Of a DNA stretch of 64,000 bases, positions 28,235-35,259 are shown piece after piece. The position numbers were made by a program, and so were the translations under genes. The notes under the pieces were generated by a model, which did no database searches, was not told where the DNA came from, and was given only the letters and a program-made list of their open reading frames with translations. The DNA comes from Cohnella silvisoli (lineage in GTDB: Bacteria; Bacillota; Bacilli; Paenibacillales; Paenibacillaceae): the NCBI RefSeq assembly GCF_021190915.1, contig NZ_JAIOAP010000011.1, positions 62,001 to 126,000 of the forward strand, given 5' to 3'. Within the stretch, counting starts at the first letter, position 1. The number at the start of each line of letters is the position of its first letter.

Positions 28235-28962
28235 AAAAAATTAATGTTGACATTATTGAAGGCTTATACTTCCCTAAAATGGAGAATTACGGGCAGATGA
28301 TAGATTACATCAAAGAATTTCACTATATATTTGAAAAAGGAAAGTCTTATGGGATTATCGGTGAATGTGGCGAAGGAGGCTGGGGATTATCTTACAATTT
28401 GGTAGGTAGAGAACATTGTAAAGACGGTGATATTCTGATTAACCAAAAAACAGCAACAATGGAGGATTTAAAGAGCATTAGCTGGTATGTAGGGGAGAGT
28501 ACACATAATCGATGGTTATTCTCAAATAAAAGTATTTTGAGTCAGCTTAAAAACGGTGTCAGTAATAATCAATTTAAAAATAGAAAAAGTGTTGAAGAAA
28601 TTGTTGATATGTTTGGACTCTCCAAAGATCGATTGAAAATGAAATTCGAAGAATTAGGTTGGGAGAAATGGAGGACTTCGATTGCAATCGGTTTTGCAAA
28701 TGGCAAGCAAGTATTCTGTTTTCCTTGGGTCTCTACAGGATGGATTAATGATTTAATTATGAATAGCGCTATTCATATTTGTATCGATGTTTTGAAAAAA
28801 AACGGGTCAATTATCATTCTACCCACACAAAGGGCAGAGAGCGTAGATTTTTTTCTAGACGATATTGTGTATCTCCAAAATCAAAGACATACAATTTCAA
28901 AACGTGCAAGAGAAGTTGTAGAGAATTATAAACAAAGTAAATTATTGAAAACTAATGAGTGA
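28225..28962 (+). CDS. Degenerate ABC-ATPase-like protein, candidate immunity protein
   Basis: 245 aa from TTG 28225, which has AGGTGGTGGG upstream; an in-frame GTG at 28213 is an alternative. The start overlaps the toxin stop codon by ten bases, implying translational coupling. The fold order of an ABC ATPase is recognisable: GKSYGIIGECGEGGWG at the Walker A site, a helical insert, EEL-GWEKWRTSIAIGFAN at the signature site, KQVFCFPWVS at Walker B and SIIILPTQRAESVDFF at the switch-His site. All catalytic positions are changed: the Walker A Lys-Ser is Gly-Trp, the Walker B Asp-Glu is absent and the switch His is Gln. It is therefore probably not an ATPase. Position behind an RHS toxin tip and equally AT-rich composition suggest an immunity role. 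That role is inference. Confidence 0.65.
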   Translation: MEIEKINVDIIEGLYFPKMENYGQMIDYIKEFHYIFEKGKSYGIIGECGEGGWGLSYNLVGREHCKDGDILINQKTATMEDLKSISWYVGESTHNRWLFSNKSILSQLKNGVSNNQFKNRKSVEEIVDMFGLSKDRLKMKFEELGWEKWRTSIAIGFANGKQVFCFPWVSTGWINDLIMNSAIHICIDVLKKNGSIIILPTQRAESVDFFLDDIVYLQNQRHTISKRAREVVENYKQSKLLKTNE

Positions 28963-28980
28963 ATCTACAGTTTTACTTTA

Positions 28981-29014
28981 CCTTGATAGGCTAAATGCCT
29001 CTCAAGGTTTTTTT
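28981..29014 (+). terminator. Terminator of the toxin/immunity unit
   Basis: CCTTGA (28981-28986) pairs with TCAAGG (29002-29007), with an inner AGGC/GCCT stem and seven T residues after it. Confidence 0.8.
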
Positions 29015-29031
29015 AAAAATAATAAGCACTA

Positions 29032-30154
29032 TTGCCAAAGGACGGCCGCGGGTTTGTCACTTCGTTCGAGTACAACTTAGCGAACAAACTCACCAAACGG
29101 ATTGACCATGGCGGACGCAGCGGTAAAGCAGGGAACTATGTGTATAATCAAGCTAAAGTGGAGAGCTATACATACACGGGCAGCGGTCAAATGAAAACCA
29201 AGATCGACCGCAATGGGAATTTAACATCTTATGTGTATGACGCGCACGGTCGTCTTCTTTCCCAGACGGTAACGGGTGCTGAGCTTGTGCCTAAGGACAA
29301 TCAGATTTTCTACACCTATGACAACAACGGCAATCAGCTGAGCATGAAGGACGGCACGGGTTTAACGAGCCGTACCTATTTTAAACCGGGTCATCATGAA
29401 GTCCGTTCCTGGCATGGGGACAAGTACGTTCCTATTAGACCAAACGACAGGGCTCACAGCTGGATTTGTCTCCGAAGTCACGACCGATGTCAAAGGCAAC
29501 GTGACGACGAAGATTTACGACAAAACGAACCGCTTGTCCCAAGTCAATGACGGCGCCACGGTCCAAGCTTCTTATCTTTACTATGCAGACGGCAGCCAGC
29601 AGCAGGTCACCTATGCTAGCGGTGCGAAGGAAGTGTATACGTATTACAAAAACAATTTGCTTAAGCTTAAATAACTATCAAGGGACAACACTCTTAGATA
29701 CGTACTCGTATCTTTACGATAACGCCAATAACCAAACGTCGAAGACGGAGACGGTTAACGTCGTGTCTACGGGGACGACTTCATTCACGTACGATAGCCT
29801 TAACCGACTAGAGACGATAACAGAGCCTAGTGGCAAGAAGACGGCCTATACGTTTGATCAGTCAGGTAACCGTTTGAGTGAGAAAACCACGCAAGGCGCT
29901 GCGATTACGCTGATCTCTTACGGGGTAAATGAGCAAAATCGCTTGTACGCCACCGCGGAAGTGAAGTCGACCGGCGAGATGCAGCAAGTGAACTTTTATT
30001 ATGATAACAACGGCAATTTGATTAACAAAACAACCGAGTCTCGAAAGAAGATTGATCCAGCGAACCCGCCGACGCCAACATTCGGTTTGTTTATATATGG
30101 CCGGTATTGACCTGATCCCACGCATTTCTGATGTCCTTGAGAGCGTAGTAGTAT
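29032..30154 (+). pseudogene. Frameshifted RHS-shell fragment (duplicate of 25.5-26.6 kb)
   Basis: From about 29041 the DNA matches the toxin gene at 25465 onward (GACGGYCGCGGGTTTGTCAC) and stays collinear for ~1.1 kb, ending near the toxin's 26580. The reading frame is broken at about 29380, where the segment encoding YDELNRVITKS is shortened and altered, and again near 29655, where two bases of GCTGCT are lost. A TGA follows near 30110. There is no start codon with RBS, no RHS core end and no toxin tip. It is a remnant of a second rhs copy, or a recombination template left after tip exchange. It is unlikely to make a functional protein. Confidence 0.85.
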
Positions 30155-30237
30155 TTCCAAAGTTAGGCTTTTTCAGGATTGACTAACTAATCAAGGAGTA
30201 GCTCGCTCATCATTACGAACAAATCCAATAAATGGGT

Positions 30238-30288
30238 AAAAAACAGCCGACGCGGGAATACTCTATTCCGCACGGCTGTTTTTTTTGT
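30238..30288. terminator. Terminator-like hairpin, possibly bidirectional
   Basis: AAAAAACAGCCG at the left pairs with CGGCTGTTTTTTTT at the right. An inner GCGG/CCGC stem surrounds a short loop. A and T runs on both flanks allow termination in either direction. From 30155 to 30237 nothing else is recognised. Confidence 0.75.
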
Positions 30289-30365
30289 CTTGTACGCGAA
30301 AACAGACAGGAAACGCCTGCTATTTTGACGAACTAATGTACGACTGCAAATAGGGAGGACTTACT

Positions 30366-31289
30366 TTGTTGAAACCAACCAGTATTCGAGCCATGAATTT
30401 CATTGTTTATTTGAAGATGGCGATGATTTTTGTCGTTCTCGTAGCATCCTTGTCCGTATCCAAAATACCGGAGGGCAAAATCGGAATCGTTGCGCTGAAT
30501 ATCACGATCCCGATTCTCTTCATGGTCGTGATGCTATTATTCATCCGCAGGCGCAAACAGTTTCCGGCTCTCATTACCGCGTTTATCGTCCTGTGGTTTT
30601 CCAATGATCAGATACAGCTTATCCTTTCCGTTGTCACCATCCTATTGTTTTTCTTGAAGCCGACCAGAGATTATTTCCGCAGCGTGAATGCGATTGCGCC
30701 GGAACTGGAGTCTGTGCAGGAAGAGCAAACGGAAATATCGGAAGAAGCGGACGGAGAAACGCGGGCGGAGCCTTTACCGAAACCGCAACCCCGGTCTAAG
30801 AAAGATCCGGAAGTCTATATTCGCGAAGCGACGCCCGAGGATGCGGACACGATCCATACGCTGATGCATATCGCCTTCGAAGAATTTAGGACTGCGATAC
30901 CGCCTTCCGGCGCCTTGGAAGAAACGAGCGAATCGATATTAGAGGCACTTCGGGATCAAGGCGAATCGGCGGCTATTTTGTATGAAGACGATACGGCAAC
31001 GGCAATGGTTAGGTTCAAGTACATCGACGATGCCATCTACTTCTTCCGGTTGTCCGTTATTCCGCCAAGGCGCAGAAGAGGTTATGCAAGACAACTTATT
31101 AAATGGATCGAGAAGCAAGGCGTAACGAAAGGAATGAACATTAGCCGTTGCAGGGTAAGGCAATCGGTTCAAAATAACTTAGTTCTCTATCAGGACATGG
31201 GTTATGAGATCGTGGATCAGGAGCTGATCGTTCGTCCTGCGGGAACAGTCAAAGCGCTTACGATGGAGAAGAAACTAGGGATAGGGTAA
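30366..31289 (+). CDS. Membrane protein fused to a GNAT acetyltransferase domain
   Basis: 307 aa; TTG start (30366 or the next TTG at 30369) behind AGGGAGG. Three hydrophobic segments fill residues ~12-100. A charged Glu/Lys/Pro linker follows, then a GNAT fold at ~145-300: VYIREATPEDADTIHTLMHIAF, AMVRFKYIDDAIYFFRLSVIPPRRRRGYARQLIKWIE (the acetyl-CoA-binding R/Q-x-x-G-x-A-like motif is RRRGYA) and MNISRCRVRQSVQNNLVLYQDMGYEIV. It should acetylate a small molecule or protein near the membrane; the substrate is unknown. A membrane-tethered GNAT is uncommon. Its 3' end overlaps the convergent small gene by 32 bases. Confidence 0.75.
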   Translation: MLKPTSIRAMNFIVYLKMAMIFVVLVASLSVSKIPEGKIGIVALNITIPILFMVVMLLFIRRRKQFPALITAFIVLWFSNDQIQLILSVVTILLFFLKPTRDYFRSVNAIAPELESVQEEQTEISEEADGETRAEPLPKPQPRSKKDPEVYIREATPEDADTIHTLMHIAFEEFRTAIPPSGALEETSESILEALRDQGESAAILYEDDTATAMVRFKYIDDAIYFFRLSVIPPRRRRGYARQLIKWIEKQGVTKGMNISRCRVRQSVQNNLVLYQDMGYEIVDQELIVRPAGTVKALTMEKKLGIG

Positions 31290-31461
31290 CGGCTACGGAA
31301 AGCTTGTCCTCATCGACGATAAGCTTGGAACTGTCGACTTGATAAGGTTGGCCTTTAAGCGTCACTTCGCCTACTAGTCGTAGAATAAATAGCAGTTGCT
31401 CGATATCCGGCACGTCTGTTTCCGAAATAGAATGATCCGGGAGATGCCATTGCACCTTCAT
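31258..31461 (-). CDS. Small protein of 67 aa, second gene of a micro-operon
   Basis: Starts MKVQWHLPDHSISETDVPD and ends in SVAVTLSLVSSPS. The ATG shares an ATGA with the stop of the 42-aa gene before it, implying translational coupling. The sequence is acidic in the middle (PDIEQLLFILRLVGEV) and has no membrane segment or known motif. No homologue is recognised. The ATGA coupling and sensible composition favour a real gene over chance. It converges on and slightly overlaps the GNAT gene. Confidence 0.55.
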   Translation of the reverse strand: MKVQWHLPDHSISETDVPDIEQLLFILRLVGEVTLKGQPYQVDSSKLIVDEDKLSVAVTLSLVSSPS

Positions 31462-31586
31462 GGTTTCGAATCTTCCGTAGATTCTTGTTGCTTGCTTCGC
31501 CTTCTCGACCGATTTTCCAAAACAATTAATACAACGACACAGACACCGGCCAATATCCAGAACCACAAAGGTCGATCAAGACTCAA
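31458..31586 (-). CDS. Single-pass small membrane protein, 42 aa
   Basis: TTG start with AAAGGAG about 10 nt upstream. It encodes a short N-terminus, one strongly hydrophobic span (LWFWILAGVCVVVLIVL, about residues 7-23) and a basic then acidic tail (ENRSRRRSKQQESTEDSKP). The positive-inside rule puts the C-terminus in the cytoplasm. The stop overlaps the next start as ATGA. It is divergent from the Xre regulator with two matching dyads in between, so the pair is probably controlled by that regulator. Function unknown. Confidence 0.55.
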   Translation of the reverse strand: MSLDRPLWFWILAGVCVVVLIVLENRSRRRSKQQESTEDSKP

Positions 31587-31641
31587 GCTGATTCGCTCCT
31601 TTCAACCTATATCTGTAATTTTCATCCAACTCTATTTTATG

Positions 31642-31686
31642 TTGAAGTTATTTCAAAAATCAACACATTTTTTGAATAATCTTCAA
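31642..31686. promoter_or_regulatory. Two TTGAA-N5-TTCAA dyads, candidate Xre operator
   Basis: TTGAAGTTATTTCAA (31642-31656) and TTGAATAATCTTCAA (31672-31686) have perfect 5-bp arms. Their centres are 30 bp apart, three helical turns. They lie between the divergent micro-operon and the Xre gene, just upstream of a TATACT (31715-31720) that could be the regulator's -10. Confidence 0.6.
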
Positions 31687-31742
31687 ATACCTACGTGAAA
31701 AATCCCATATCCCTTATACTGAGGGCAAGAGGGGATGAAATA

Positions 31743-32093
31743 GTGACGACTTTCGGTAAACGACTAAAGGAAGCCAGAACGCATAGACAGCTTACTCAGA
31801 ATGAAGTAGCCGGTAAGCTTGGTATTGATTTCACGACGATATCCAAGTACGAGAACAATAAATCGCAACCCGACAACGAAATTTTGCGGGAGCTCGCGAG
31901 CATGTATGAAGTTTCGCTGGACTGGCTAATTACCGGACAATTAAGCGGCGATGAGAAATCGTCGAACAAAATTCTCGTAAATGGCGTATTGGAGCCCTTG
32001 ACCGAGGAAGAAGCCCGGCACCTGCTCGATAGCCTGGAAATGTTCCGTCTACTCAAAGCAAAGCGAAATAAGGATAAGGATAAGGAAAAATAA
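31743..32093 (+). CDS. Xre-family HTH transcriptional regulator
   Basis: 116 aa from the GTG at 31743; GAGGGGA ends about 7 nt upstream and earlier in-frame starts lack an RBS. Residues ~4-60 are a classic HTH_3 domain: FGKRLKEARTHRQLTQNEVAGKLGIDFTTISKYENNKSQPDNEILRELASMYEVSLDWLITG. The rest is an acidic helix (LTEEEARHLLDSLEMFRLLKAKR) and a lysine-rich end, as in many SinR/ImmR-like repressors that dimerise through a C-terminal helix. It probably regulates itself and the divergent two-gene micro-operon through the dyads between them. Confidence 0.88.
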   Translation: MTTFGKRLKEARTHRQLTQNEVAGKLGIDFTTISKYENNKSQPDNEILRELASMYEVSLDWLITGQLSGDEKSSNKILVNGVLEPLTEEEARHLLDSLEMFRLLKAKRNKDKDKEK

Positions 32094-32100
32094 TTCGTGT

Positions 32101-32138
32101 AAACGGCGCCCCTATGCTGCTTAAGGCGCCGTTTTTTG
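32101..32138 (+). terminator. Terminator after Xre gene
   Basis: AACGGCGCC pairs with GGCGCCGTT around a 15-nt loop and is followed by TTTTT. Confidence 0.85.
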
Positions 32139-32183
32139 TTACAGACAAATACTTATGTTGCAGCAAAGAGAAGGAGACGCGAC

Positions 32184-34232
32184 ATGCTCCCAATAACAGA
32201 TGAATCTGACAAGCGCGTTCAGACAAATATACGCAACGTCGGAATATTCGCGCATGTCGACGCGGGAAAGACGACAACGACCGAACAGATCCTTTTTCGC
32301 AGCGGACGAATTCGTTTCTTGGGCAGCGTCGATGAGGGCACGGCCCAGACGGATTGGTTGGAAGTGGAACGAACACGGGGGATTTCCGTCCGTTCGGCGG
32401 TTACTCGATTTCAGTGGAACGGTGTACAAGTGAATCTGGTAGATACTCCCGGACATGTCGATTTTCTCTCCGAAGTGGAACGGTCGCTTAGGGTGATGGA
32501 CGGAGCGGTCCTTATCGTTTCCGCGGTCGAAGGCGTGCAAGCCCAGACGGAGGTCGTCTGGCAGGCTTTAAGAGATTTACGCATACCGACGCTTATATAT
32601 ATTAATAAAATGGATCGCATAGGCGCGGATCCTGCTGGAGTCGTTGCTGAAATCCATCGGCTGTTATCGGCCGGAGCGGTTCCGATACAAGCTCCCGAAG
32701 GAGTCGAAGGGGAGTTTAAGGGTGCAGTCGATTTGCTCGGTTTGAGCGGCAGCACTAATGCAAATGCAATACCAATAGCATCGGAGCTTCCGGAAAATGC
32801 ACAGCAAAGCCGCAATCATTTGGAGGAGAAAATCGCCGAGCAGGACGACACGCTCCTTAATCGCTATTTCGATCAAGGCGAGCTAGCGGATGCGGAGCTT
32901 TTGCCTGTGCTTACGGCAAGCATTCGGGAAACGAAACTGTTTCCGGTGCTGTTCGGCGCTTCCAACAAAGGAATCGGCGTAGACAAGCTGATGGATGCGA
33001 TTGTTTCTTTGCTGCCTCCTCCTGATGGAGAGGAAACCGCTCCTCTGTCGGGTGTCGTTTTCAAGCTTGAAAAGGACCCGATCATGGGGCGGATGGCTTA
33101 TGTCCGTCTTTATGGCGGGATTCTTCGAAATCGGGACACCGTGCGCAACCATGCTTTGGATATCGATGAGAAGGTCACGCAAATCAGGAAAGTCGAGGGG
33201 CAGCGAAGCGAGGACGTCGGTATCCTGAAGGCAGGGGATATTGCCGCGGTATGCGGCTGGAGCCGGGTCCGTATAGGTGATATTATCGGCGCTCGCGAAG
33301 GAGTGCCGGGTGAAAGACGGCTAGCGGAGCCGCTCTTGACGGTGCAGGTCCATTGGAGCAACGAAGCGGAATATCCCGCGGTCGTAGCGGCCTTCCATGA
33401 ATTGGCGGACGAAGATCCGCATCTTGACGTGCAGTGGCTGCAAGAGGACAGGGAGCTTCATCTGAGGGTGATGGGACCGATACAAGTGGAAGTGCTGGGA
33501 CATATGTTGATCCAGAGATTCGGTCTAGCCGTTTCGTTCGGGGCACCTTCCGTTATATACAAGGAAACACCCGTACAACCGGGCGAAGGATTCGTTGCTT
33601 ATACGATGCCCAAGCCTTGCTGGGCAATCTTGCGGTTTCATATCGAGCCAGGCGAACGGGGGAGCGGCTTGCAATACAGCGCTATCGTAAGATCCGAGAA
33701 GCTGCTGGACAGCTATCAGAACGAAGTGGCAAGGCGGGTGCCGGAAGCGCTGCAGCAAGGCTTGCGAGGTTGGCCGGTTACCGACTTAAAGGTGACTTTA
33801 GTCGAAGGAGAGCATCACGTCTGGCATACGCATCCGCTTGATTTTGTCATCGCGACTCCGATGGGTATCATGGACGGACTCGCGAATACGGGAACGATGC
33901 TGCTCGAACCGATACTTCGGTTTCGGCTTTCGACTCCGGAGGAATTCGGCGGAAAGCTGATGAGCGAGCTTGTCGTTATGCGTGGGGAGTTCGACACGCC
34001 GTTCGTGCGGCAGGGGCGGATGGAAATCGAAGGGAAGCTGCCTGTAGCAACCTCGCTTGATTTTCCCGCGCGTCTCGGGTCGTTGACCAAAGGGAGGGGA
34101 ACGCTGACGACCTTCTTCGACGGGTACAAGGAATGTCCAGCAGATGTGAAAGCCGAGCGAGCAAGGCGGGGCGTTAATCCTTTGGACACCTCGAAGTATA
34201 TATTGGCTACTCGTAATGCTTTGACACAATAA
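32184..34232 (+). CDS. TetM/EF-G-like translational GTPase (ribosomal-protection type)
   Basis: 682 aa from the ATG at 32184, with AAGGAG 8 nt upstream; the in-frame ATG at 32136 lies next to the terminator and lacks an RBS. GTPase motifs: AHVDAGKTTTTE (G1), the RTRGISVRSA switch I, DTPGHVDF (G3) and NKMD (G4). EF-G-like domains II-V follow. Family resemblance is to tetracycline ribosomal-protection proteins (TetM, OtrA) rather than housekeeping EF-G: the gene is monocistronic and the protein is close to the TetM length (~640 aa). Such proteins remove tetracycline from the ribosome, but chromosomal relatives in this group may have other ribosome-rescue roles. Resistance is not shown by sequence alone. 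Confidence 0.8.
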   Translation: MLPITDESDKRVQTNIRNVGIFAHVDAGKTTTTEQILFRSGRIRFLGSVDEGTAQTDWLEVERTRGISVRSAVTRFQWNGVQVNLVDTPGHVDFLSEVERSLRVMDGAVLIVSAVEGVQAQTEVVWQALRDLRIPTLIYINKMDRIGADPAGVVAEIHRLLSAGAVPIQAPEGVEGEFKGAVDLLGLSGSTNANAIPIASELPENAQQSRNHLEEKIAEQDDTLLNRYFDQGELADAELLPVLTASIRETKLFPVLFGASNKGIGVDKLMDAIVSLLPPPDGEETAPLSGVVFKLEKDPIMGRMAYVRLYGGILRNRDTVRNHALDIDEKVTQIRKVEGQRSEDVGILKAGDIAAVCGWSRVRIGDIIGAREGVPGERRLAEPLLTVQVHWSNEAEYPAVVAAFHELADEDPHLDVQWLQEDRELHLRVMGPIQVEVLGHMLIQRFGLAVSFGAPSVIYKETPVQPGEGFVAYTMPKPCWAILRFHIEPGERGSGLQYSAIVRSEKLLDSYQNEVARRVPEALQQGLRGWPVTDLKVTLVEGEHHVWHTHPLDFVIATPMGIMDGLANTGTMLLEPILRFRLSTPEEFGGKLMSELVVMRGEFDTPFVRQGRMEIEGKLPVATSLDFPARLGSLTKGRGTLTTFFDGYKECPADVKAERARRGVNPLDTSKYILATRNALTQ

Positions 34233-34234
34233 AT

Positions 34235-34276
34235 AAGAAGATCCTCTTCGGAAACAACCGGAGGAGGATCTTCTTT
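34235..34276. terminator. Hairpin between convergent genes
   Basis: AAGAAGATCCTCTTC and GGAGGAGGATCTTCTT form a long stem. It lies between the convergent GTPase and HAD genes and may serve both. Confidence 0.8.
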
Positions 34277-34327
34277 GTGAACAAAAGATGCTGCTTGGGC
34301 CAGATAGCGGTATGCGATAACTTTATG

Positions 34328-35143
34328 TTAGTCAACCGCTGCAACATTCAATACAAACTTCTCCAGAACGTGTTTAACACCGTCGTCGTTGTTGCTAAGC
34401 GTGATGTAATCGGCGATTTCCTTCAGCGCCGGAACGGCATTCGCCATCGCGACGCCAAGTCCTGCGGTTTCGATCATCTCGTGATCGTTCATGGCATCGC
34501 CCATAGCGATCGTCTCTTCCATCGGAATGCCGTAATGCGCGGCAAGGAAACGCAAAGCGTGCCCCTTGGTTCCTTCCGGATGCAAAAATTCCAAATAGTT
34601 GGGCTTCGACTTGGTCAAATGCACTTTGGAGCCGAACAGCGCCTTAAGCTCGGGAAGCAAGGAATCCAAACGCGCCGGCTCGTCGATGATCAACAGCTTT
34701 GTTTGTTTTTCATGAGCAATAACGCGGCGGAAATCGGGTTCGATCGTATAAGGAATATTGGATTGCTTGGCATAGGCGCGGATTTTGTCGTTCTCTTCAG
34801 GGACATGCAGTCTGTCGTCGATATAGCTCTGCAGATGCAAACCATGAGCCAAGCAATATTCGTATAATTGTTCGGCAACATCGACAGGTACGGAGCGCTC
34901 GTACAGCACTTCCTCGTCCATCAGATTTTTGATCAGAGAGCCCTGATAAGTAATAATCGGTACGTTCAACCCGACTTGGCGGGCGATTTTCTGAGCGGAA
35001 TCGAACATTCGTCCGGTCGCGATCGTCAAATGAGCTCCAAGAGCGATCGCATCGGTCATCGCTTGGCGGGTCGCATCGGACACCGTCAATTCATCGGTTA
35101 ACAAAGTATCGTCTAAATCCATGGCAATAAGGCGGTAAGGCAT
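34328..35143 (-). CDS. Cof-type HAD-IIB phosphatase
   Basis: 271 aa, with AGAGAGGGAG before the ATG. HAD motifs: I, MDLDDTLLTD (two catalytic Asp, near residues 9 and 11); II, IATGR; III, a lysine in the KGHALRFL region; IV, GDAMNDHEM. The IIB-type cap lies between motifs II and III. These cytoplasmic Mg-dependent phosphatases act on sugar phosphates, flavin or pyridoxal phosphates and are usually promiscuous, so the substrate cannot be named. It is divergent from the oxidoreductase gene. Confidence 0.9.
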   Translation of the reverse strand: MPYRLIAMDLDDTLLTDELTVSDATRQAMTDAIALGAHLTIATGRMFDSAQKIARQVGLNVPIITYQGSLIKNLMDEEVLYERSVPVDVAEQLYEYCLAHGLHLQSYIDDRLHVPEENDKIRAYAKQSNIPYTIEPDFRRVIAHEKQTKLLIIDEPARLDSLLPELKALFGSKVHLTKSKPNYLEFLHPEGTKGHALRFLAAHYGIPMEETIAMGDAMNDHEMIETAGLGVAMANAVPALKEIADYITLSNNDDGVKHVLEKFVLNVAAVD

Positions 35144-35222
35144 CTGTTTCTCCCTCTCTGTCTCTTGATTATCGTACCATTGTAACGCAAATCCGCTTTA
35201 TCGAAAAGCCAGTCATCCATGC

Positions 35223-35228
35223 TATAAT
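35223..35228 (+). promoter_or_regulatory. -10 box TATAAT
   Basis: Perfect TATAAT at 35223-35228, with TCGAAA at 35201-35206 as a weak -35. It overlaps the most upstream in-frame ATG of the oxidoreductase gene (35227) and so excludes that start. Confidence 0.6.
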
Positions 35229-35259
35229 GGTAGAGAATTTAAGAGGGAGTAGGGTGATC

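Noticed and set aside
28981..30300. Insertion sequence as cause of the RHS duplication
   Set aside because: No transposase, terminal inverted repeats or target-site duplication could be found at the edges.
31396..31698. 100-codon plus-strand ORF before the Xre gene
   Set aside because: It has no RBS, runs through both operator dyads and is antisense to the better-supported micro-operon.
34277..34867. 196-codon plus-strand ORF
   Set aside because: Antisense to the HAD phosphatase, whose four motifs are intact.
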